DNA of 64,000 nucleotides from the NCBI RefSeq assembly GCF_019266065.1, contig NZ_LPNR01000111.1, forward strand, positions 93,733 through 157,732. The letters are read 5' to 3'. Made by a program: the position numbers and the translations under genes. Under the pieces are notes generated by a model. The model saw nothing but the letters and a program-made list of their open reading frames with translations, searched no databases and had not been told where the DNA came from. Of this stretch, positions 58,954 through 64,000 are shown piece by piece (position 1 is the stretch's first letter; every line of letters starts with the position of its first letter). Origin of the DNA: Nocardia sp. MH4 (GTDB lineage Bacteria; Actinomycetota; Actinomycetes; Mycobacteriales; Mycobacteriaceae).

Positions 58954-61900
58954 TTGTTCGTGTCCGGTGATCGGGTGATCGGTGCCGTCGGCGATCTCGT
59001 GCGCGCGGCGGGCTGTGAGTTCGCGCTGCTTCGCGCCCTCGACGCGGCCATCGGCAACCTCCCCGGCGTGCCGGACGCCGCCGTCCCCGTCGTGCGCGCC
59101 GCCGAGGTGGCGCCGGAGTTGCTGCGGCACTTCGGCGACGGCCTGATCCGCGTTCCGTCGCCCGAGGTTCCCGGCGCGAGCCCGGCCGCCCGGATCGCCG
59201 CCCTCACGACGGCCGCCGACCTCACCGCGGCCGCCCTGCGCGACGGCGCGCCTGCCATTTTCGGCGCGGTCTTCTTCGACGGCCGATTCGCCTGCGGCGT
59301 CGACCTGTTGATCCGCGACCCCGACACCGGGCGCTACACGCCACACATCGCCGTCGGGTCCGCGTCGGTCGGGCTGCCCGCCACGCTGCGCTTCCGCCCC
59401 GCGTCGGATTACGCCGTATCCGTGTCGGACGGCGTCGGTCCCGGGGCGGACGGCGTCGGTCTTGTGTCGGCCGGCGTCGGTCCCGGGTCGGACCACGTCG
59501 GTCCCGGGTCGGACCACGTCGGACCCGCGTCGGATTACGTCGTGCCCGCATCGGACAACGTCGGGCCCGATCGGCCGGACGCCGATGCGGAGTGGGCGGC
59601 GTCAACGACCGACCTCGACGCGACGGAGCCCGCGCCCGCGGTCGTCGGTACGGCGCCGGTTCCCCCGGCGTCGGCGGACTTCCGGGTGTTGCGGCGCGAA
59701 TTGGTCGCGGGCCGTACGCCCTTCGAACGGGCCACCGCCTCGGCGACGGTGGCCGAGGTCGACGAGGCGTGGGAGGCGTTGCGGGCGCGGCTTGCGTTCG
59801 CGGCCTGCGCCGCCGTGCTCGCCGAGGCGGGGATCGGGGTCGACCCGTCGGCGTATCTGTGGGCCGCGGCCGGTGCGCAGCGCACCCGTACCGACGAGCT
59901 CGCGCGCGTGTATCCCGCCCGCCGGGCGCGGGTGGAGCGCATCGTCGAGGAGAAGCTGACCGAACTGCTACCGGTCCAGTGGGGCGATCCCCGCTATCTC
60001 GCGTGCGGACGCTGCGCGACCTGCCGGGTCGCCGCGTCCACCGCCCGGGACCTGTTGCTGGTGGCGGGAATCCGCCCGACCCAGCGCGCCCGGCTCCGCG
60101 AGGCGGGCGTCCTCACGATCGACCGCCTCGCCACCACGACCACCCCGATCGCCGGCCTCGCCCCTCGCACCGTGACCGCCCTGCGCCGCCAGGCCGAGAT
60201 CCAGCTCGAGCGCGAGCGCACCGGCGAACCCACCTTCGCCCTGCGCGACGCCGCCGCCCTGGGCGCCCTGCCCGCCCCCGGCCACGGCGATCTCGCGCTG
60301 ATCGTCGACGTGGACCAGCACGGCGCCGTCACCGCCGTCGAACTGTCCGACGCGATGTCGGTCGTCTACCGCAGCGCGGTGCCCGCCGCCGACCTGTCCG
60401 CGGCCGTGGGCGGCCGGAGTGCGGCCGAGGCACCATTTTTCGCGCACGGCGCCTCCGCACGCCGCGACGTGGCGGCAGATGATCGCGCGTCGGCCGCCGC
60501 CGTGCTCGACGAACTGCTCGACATCATCGGCGAGCACCGGGCGATCGACCCGGAGGTGCGCGTGTACCACTACGGTTCGGCCGTCCGGACCGCGCTGCTG
60601 GACTGGGCGGGCCGCGTCGGGACCGGGGCCGACCTGCTCGACGAGTTGCTGGCCGACGGCGCGCTGTTCGATCTCGCGCCCATCGTGCGCACCGCGCTGC
60701 TGATCGGCGAGCGGTCCTACGACATCGCGGGGCTGGCCGGGCTGTTCCCGGCCGTGGAGAGCCGGGCGACAACGGTTCTCGCGCTGCGGGACTGGCTGCT
60801 GGCCCGGGCCGCCGAGGCCGGGGTGACGGTGCCGGGTACCCGGTTCGCGGTCGCCGAGGCCGACGTACCGCCGTCGCTACGGCCAGGGTCGCTCGAGGCC
60901 GCGCTCACCGAGTTCGCCGCGGCCGCCGACGGCGACGCCGCCCGCGCGGCGGCGCTGACCGCCGCGATCCTCGGCTACCACCGTCGCGAACGGCAGCCGC
61001 GCTGGTGGGCCCACATCGACCGGCTCGGCCACCCCGTCGGCGAATGGGCCGACGCGCCGGGCGTGCTCGTCGCGGAGTGGGGCAACGTCGACACCAAATG
61101 GCATCGCACACCGCAACTTCCGACGATGCGCCGCTACCTGACGCTCACCGGCAGACTCGGCACCGGCGCGACGCTCACGCCGGGCACCCAGATGGTCACC
61201 ATCTACGACGGCGCCGCCGCGGCCGGGATGACCCAGACCCTCGGCCGCCGCGCCACCGCCACGGCGACCGTGCTCGGCTGCGCCGTAGACCCCAACTTCG
61301 ACGACACCGTCCGCCTCGAGGAATTGCTGCCCGCGGGCTGCCCGCCCTACGACGACCTGCCCGCCGCCATCGCCCCCGGCCCGCCCGACGGCGAAGCCGA
61401 AATCGAAGCGGCACTGGAGTTCATCGCGCAGGACCTGCTGGTGACCCTGCCCGAGGTGCCCGAGAACGCCGTCTACGACCTGCTGCTGCGCCGCGCGCCC
61501 CGCCTGCGCGACGGGCTGGACCTGCCCCAGGTCCACGGCGACATCGCCGCGGCCCTGGCGAACGCGGTCGGCGCGCTGGACGCCTCCTACCTGGCCGTGC
61601 ACGGCCCGCCCGGCACCGGCAAGACCGGCACCACGGGCCGCGCGATCGAACGGCTCGTCACCCGGCACAAGTGGCGGATCGGCGTCGTCGCGCAGTCGCA
61701 CGCGGTGATCGAGCGGATCTTCGACGCCGTCGTGGAGGCCGGGTTGCTGCCCGAGCTGGTGGCCAAGAAGGACGTCGCCTCGGTCGGTCCGGAATGGTCG
61801 GCGATCGACGCCGAGCGGTATCCGCGCTTCCTCGACAACGCCGTCAACGGCTGCGTGATCGGGGGCACCACCGCCGATTTCGTCGACGAGACGCTGATCG

Positions 61901-62706
61901 CGCCCGGCGCGCTGGACCTGCTGGTGATCGCCGACGCGGGCGCCAGCTCGCTGGCCGACACCGTCGCCGTCGCGGTGAGCGCGCGCAATCTGCTGCTGAT
62001 CGGTGACCCGGTGCCCGCGCGGGCCCAGGCCGCCCATCCCGAACCGGTGCAGGTCTCGGCGCTGGATTGGCTGTGCGAGGGCGCGGCCACCCTGCCCGCC
62101 GAGCGCGGCTACTTCCTCGACCGCACCTGGCGGATGCACCCCGCGGTCTGTGAGCCGGTGTCGGCGAGCTGCTACGACGGCAGGCTGCGGGCCAGTGAGA
62201 CCATCACCCTGGCCCGCGATCTGGCCGGGATCGCGCCGGGCGTGAGCACCGTGCTCGTCGAACATCGCGGCAGTGCCACCGAATCCGACGCCGAGGCCCG
62301 CGAGGTGGTGCGCCGTGTGCGCGCCCTGCTCGGCGAGACCTGGACCTCGGGTGGGCGGGCCCGCAAGCTGCACCCGCACGACGTGTTCGTCGTCGCGCCC
62401 TACGCCGCGCAGGTGGCCCGCATCCGAACCCTGTTGGCGCGCGCCAAGATCGAGGACGTGCTGGTCGGCACACCGGACCGGTTCCGTGGCCGGGAAGCCG
62501 CCGTCGTCCTGCTCTCGATGACCACCTCGACACCCGCCGACGCCCCGTTCGGCATGCGGGCGCTGCTGTCGCGCACCGTGATCCACGCGACGCTGTGCCG
62601 CGCCATGTGGAAGGCGATCGTCATCCGCTCGCCACTGCTCACCGAGTACCTCCCGGACACCCCGGAGGAGCTGACGGCCCTCGCCGAATTCCTCCGGCTG
62701 GACTGA
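58954..62706 (+). CDS. TM0106-type RecB-like nuclease/SF1 helicase fusion (Rv1251c-like)
   Basis: A 1,250-residue protein from TTG 58954 (LFVSGDRVIGAVGDLVRAAG), chosen for AGGAGG seven bases upstream; GTG 58927 also opens the frame. Residues 1-150 look like the RecB-like nuclease start (RAAGCEFALLRALD; GAVFFDGRFACGVDLLIRD). A heptapeptide repeat array follows. Residues 240-360 continue the nuclease with a Cys cluster (CGRCATC, Cys351/354/357), then a helix-hairpin-helix and RNase H-like middle. The helicase starts at Walker A HGPPGTGKTGT (near 884). Walker B reads VIADAGASS (993-996) where relatives have DEAG, and the late motif TPDRFRGREAAVVLLSMTTS has altered residues. It probably repairs or processes nucleic acid; helicase activity is doubtful. 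Confidence 0.85.
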   Translation: MFVSGDRVIGAVGDLVRAAGCEFALLRALDAAIGNLPGVPDAAVPVVRAAEVAPELLRHFGDGLIRVPSPEVPGASPAARIAALTTAADLTAAALRDGAPAIFGAVFFDGRFACGVDLLIRDPDTGRYTPHIAVGSASVGLPATLRFRPASDYAVSVSDGVGPGADGVGLVSAGVGPGSDHVGPGSDHVGPASDYVVPASDNVGPDRPDADAEWAASTTDLDATEPAPAVVGTAPVPPASADFRVLRRELVAGRTPFERATASATVAEVDEAWEALRARLAFAACAAVLAEAGIGVDPSAYLWAAAGAQRTRTDELARVYPARRARVERIVEEKLTELLPVQWGDPRYLACGRCATCRVAASTARDLLLVAGIRPTQRARLREAGVLTIDRLATTTTPIAGLAPRTVTALRRQAEIQLERERTGEPTFALRDAAALGALPAPGHGDLALIVDVDQHGAVTAVELSDAMSVVYRSAVPAADLSAAVGGRSAAEAPFFAHGASARRDVAADDRASAAAVLDELLDIIGEHRAIDPEVRVYHYGSAVRTALLDWAGRVGTGADLLDELLADGALFDLAPIVRTALLIGERSYDIAGLAGLFPAVESRATTVLALRDWLLARAAEAGVTVPGTRFAVAEADVPPSLRPGSLEAALTEFAAAADGDAARAAALTAAILGYHRRERQPRWWAHIDRLGHPVGEWADAPGVLVAEWGNVDTKWHRTPQLPTMRRYLTLTGRLGTGATLTPGTQMVTIYDGAAAAGMTQTLGRRATATATVLGCAVDPNFDDTVRLEELLPAGCPPYDDLPAAIAPGPPDGEAEIEAALEFIAQDLLVTLPEVPENAVYDLLLRRAPRLRDGLDLPQVHGDIAAALANAVGALDASYLAVHGPPGTGKTGTTGRAIERLVTRHKWRIGVVAQSHAVIERIFDAVVEAGLLPELVAKKDVASVGPEWSAIDAERYPRFLDNAVNGCVIGGTTADFVDETLIAPGALDLLVIADAGASSLADTVAVAVSARNLLLIGDPVPARAQAAHPEPVQVSALDWLCEGAATLPAERGYFLDRTWRMHPAVCEPVSASCYDGRLRASETITLARDLAGIAPGVSTVLVEHRGSATESDAEAREVVRRVRALLGETWTSGGRARKLHPHDVFVVAPYAAQVARIRTLLARAKIEDVLVGTPDRFRGREAAVVLLSMTTSTPADAPFGMRALLSRTVIHATLCRAMWKAIVIRSPLLTEYLPDTPEELTALAEFLRLD
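59404..59571 (+). repeat. 21-base minisatellite coding heptapeptides
   Basis: Eight 21-base units encode SD[Y/G/H/N][A/V][V/G][P/S][G/A/V/D]-type heptapeptides (SDGVGPG, ADGVGLV, SAGVGPG, SDHVGPG, SDHVGPA, SDYVVPA, SDNVGPD). The middle copies are nearly identical at DNA level. It lies inside the large nuclease/helicase gene, at residues 151-206, between two conserved parts, so it is probably a flexible, hypervariable linker prone to slippage. Confidence 0.85.
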
Positions 62707-62755
62707 TCTGCCGCGCGGCGGTGGCGGATCGGCCGGACCCGCGCGGGCCGTCGCT

Positions 62756-63460
62756 CTAGGCGCTGCGCAGAAGCCGGCGCAGCCAGTCGGCGGCGAGTTC
62801 CGGTGTGGCGGGGGCGATGTCGACGCGATGGGCGGTGTGCACCAGGTAGCGGCCGTCGCCGGTGACATCGATCCAGGACAGCACGCCCGCCGGGGTGACT
62901 TCGTCGCCGGCGGCCACCAGGATCTGCCCGATGCCCGCACGGGGCCGTTGCAGCAGGCGCCGGACGCGGGCCGCGTCGGACGGTCCGGCCACGGGCGCGG
63001 TGACCAGGTCGCGACTGTCCTCGACGACGCGGGCGGTGAGCGCCGACAGCGGCGGGCCGGTGCCGGTCTTGCCGACGGGCATCCGCGCGAACACCTGGGC
63101 GGCGAAACGCCGTGTGCTGCCGACCTGGACGTGTATCGAGCCGCCCCGGTCCTCGGTGCGGCCCGGTTCCTGCACGGCCAGCACGGCCACGTCGTTGGTG
63201 ACGGCGCCGAGCATCCGGACCGGCGCGCTCACCCGTCCGCACACCTCGACCCGGATCTCCGGCTCGGCCAGCACCCGCAGTGCCGCCGACAGGTCGGCGT
63301 CGAGGGTCGAGGCGCACCAGGCGTCCAGCGCGGGCTGGGCGGCGGCGCGTTCGGCGGTGTCCCTGGCCGAGGCGCGCACGGCGAGCGGATACGGGATCCG
63401 GTCGCCGTCGGTGCGCGCCCAGGCCAGCGCGAACTGGTCCGGCGTGAGGTGCCAGTTCAC
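62756..63460 (-). CDS. EspG-family ESX secretion chaperone
   Basis: A 234-residue protein from GTG 63460 (VNWHLTPDQFALAWARTDGD), overlapping the upstream stop by four bases; a GTG at 63475 adds five residues. The W-x-L-T-P-[DE]-[EQ]-F-x-x-x-W start, RVEVCGRVSAPVRMLGAVTN, AVLAVQEP and the C-terminal AADWLRRLL fit the EspG fold. EspG proteins bind PE-PPE pairs in the cytosol and deliver them to the ESX secretion machine. The upstream PPE-like gene is its likely client. Confidence 0.85.
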   Translation of the reverse strand: MNWHLTPDQFALAWARTDGDRIPYPLAVRASARDTAERAAAQPALDAWCASTLDADLSAALRVLAEPEIRVEVCGRVSAPVRMLGAVTNDVAVLAVQEPGRTEDRGGSIHVQVGSTRRFAAQVFARMPVGKTGTGPPLSALTARVVEDSRDLVTAPVAGPSDAARVRRLLQRPRAGIGQILVAAGDEVTPAGVLSWIDVTGDGRYLVHTAHRVDIAPATPELAADWLRRLLRSA

Positions 63461-64000
63461 CCCCGCTCGGTCCACTCACCGAGCACGGCGGGACTGGTCG
63501 GCTCCATCTTGCCGATCAGGGCATTCACTTCGTCGGCGGGTTCCAGGTAGGTCGGCTCCTCGTCGAGGAAGCGCAGGAACTCGTCGTCGTCTTCCTCGTC
63601 GTCGTCCGGCGTGACCGGCGGGCGCGGGCCCGCGGGCGGCCGGGTCGTGTCGGAGGCCACCATGGCCCCGCCCAGCAGGCCGCCGATGGCGCCGGCGGTC
63701 ATGCCCGCCGTCGCGTCGCCACTCGCCGCGACAACGTCCTGGCGGCCCTCGGTGGACGCCGAGGCAGTATCGGTGCTCGAGGCGGTGCCGGTGGCCTCGT
63801 CGTCCGGTGTGGGGCCGTCCGGTGTTGCGGCGGTGGAGGTCTCGTCGTCCGGCCGGCCCGCGGCGGACCGGCGGCGGGCGCGCGGGTCGACCGAGGACAG
63901 GTACCCGGCGGGCGTCACCGGAACGGCGGAGGTCGGTCCGGCCGCCACGGCGCCTGCGGCGCCGACGGTCGCCGGTGCGGCAGGCACGCCCTGGGCGCCC
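63457..64000 (-). CDS. PPE-like/ESX-associated protein, C-terminal part
   Basis: The reverse-strand frame is open from the window edge (64000) to TGA at 63457, giving the last 180 residues of a protein whose N-terminus lies outside. The visible part is low complexity: Ala/Gly/Pro (PAAPATVGAAGAVAAGPTSA), a VPVTPAGYLSS segment, a Thr/Asp/Ser-rich stretch, a Gly-rich helix (GMTAGAIGGLLGGAMVAS) and an acidic region (PDDDEEDDDEFLRFLDEEP) ending LIGKMEPTSPAVLGEWTERG. The direct coupling to espG suggests a PPE-type secreted substrate. The domain that would prove this is not in view. Confidence 0.6.
   Translation of the reverse strand, partial: GAQGVPAAPATVGAAGAVAAGPTSAVPVTPAGYLSSVDPRARRRSAAGRPDDETSTAATPDGPTPDDEATGTASSTDTASASTEGRQDVVAASGDATAGMTAGAIGGLLGGAMVASDTTRPPAGPRPPVTPDDDEEDDDEFLRFLDEEPTYLEPADEVNALIGKMEPTSPAVLGEWTERG

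Noticed and set aside
1..64000. tRNA, rRNA, CRISPR arrays, insertion sequences and prophage genes
   Set aside because: No cloverleaf-like tRNA, no rRNA, no regularly spaced repeats with spacers, and no transposase or integrase was seen. The only regular repeat is the coding minisatellite at 59404-59571.

Overview
The window is high-GC actinobacterial chromosome with dense coding, many GTG starts and many 4-base GTGA/ATGA gene overlaps. The content points to a mycolic-acid actinomycete, most likely Nocardia or a close relative. It has a Kgd-type fused 2-oxoglutarate dehydrogenase, EspG/PPE type VII secretion genes, a cutinase, LppU-like and DUF4189 secreted proteins, and a gene order that from memory matches the Mycobacterium tuberculosis Rv1230c-Rv1253 block. 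That block includes a lytic transglycosylase, a DUF1003 protein, a soluble MgtE-like protein, a stress membrane protein, corA, an Rv1245c-like SDR, kgd, an Rv1251c-like helicase and deaD. The genus is an inference; no rRNA or tRNA gene is visible to confirm it.

Layout. 1-11.2 kb: cell-wall transglycosylase (cut by the left edge), DUF1003 and MgtE-like genes, a malyl-CoA lyase-like gene, a SUFU-domain gene, corA, a PHP phosphoesterase, a flavoprotein, malic enzyme and an orphan RHH antitoxin-like gene. 11.2-15.8 kb: an OpuC-type compatible-solute ABC operon with a second, divergent solute-binding lipoprotein. 15.8-23.2 kb: secreted and membrane proteins, a PadR/DHA2-efflux pair with a readable promoter and operator, a cutinase and a membrane-anchored sulfite-oxidase-like protein. 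23.2-29.2 kb: an operon of flavin monooxygenase, SDR, esterase and acyl-CoA ligase, resembling the mymA set, divergent from a TetR gene; both promoters appear leaderless and each overlaps a copy of one operator motif. 29.2-31.7 kb: a lower-GC three-gene unit with a WXG/EspC-like protein, a protein of unknown function and a lipoprotein. 31.7-40.2 kb: mixed accessory genes (XRE-cupin/thioredoxin-reductase-like pair, Uma2, HTH regulator/SDR pair, secreted proteins, vapBC). 40.3-56.9 kb: kgd, a four-gene ABC operon ending in a 1,199-residue fused exporter, crotonase, a degenerate adenylate-forming protein, a PtpB-like phosphatase, an alanine-racemase-fold enzyme, a phosphoribosyltransferase and a nitrilase. 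57-64 kb: DEAD-box helicase, a very large RecB-like nuclease/helicase protein with an in-frame heptapeptide minisatellite, then EspG and a PPE-like C-terminus cut by the right edge.

Functional themes are central carbon metabolism (malic enzyme, malyl-CoA lyase-like, Kgd), osmoprotection (OpuC), envelope and lipid handling (FadD, esterase, cutinase, exporter), and type VII secretion at two places. The least explained parts are the 29.2-31.7 kb unit, the dual leaderless promoter at 28.5 kb, and several proteins whose catalytic motifs have decayed while the reading frame stays intact.
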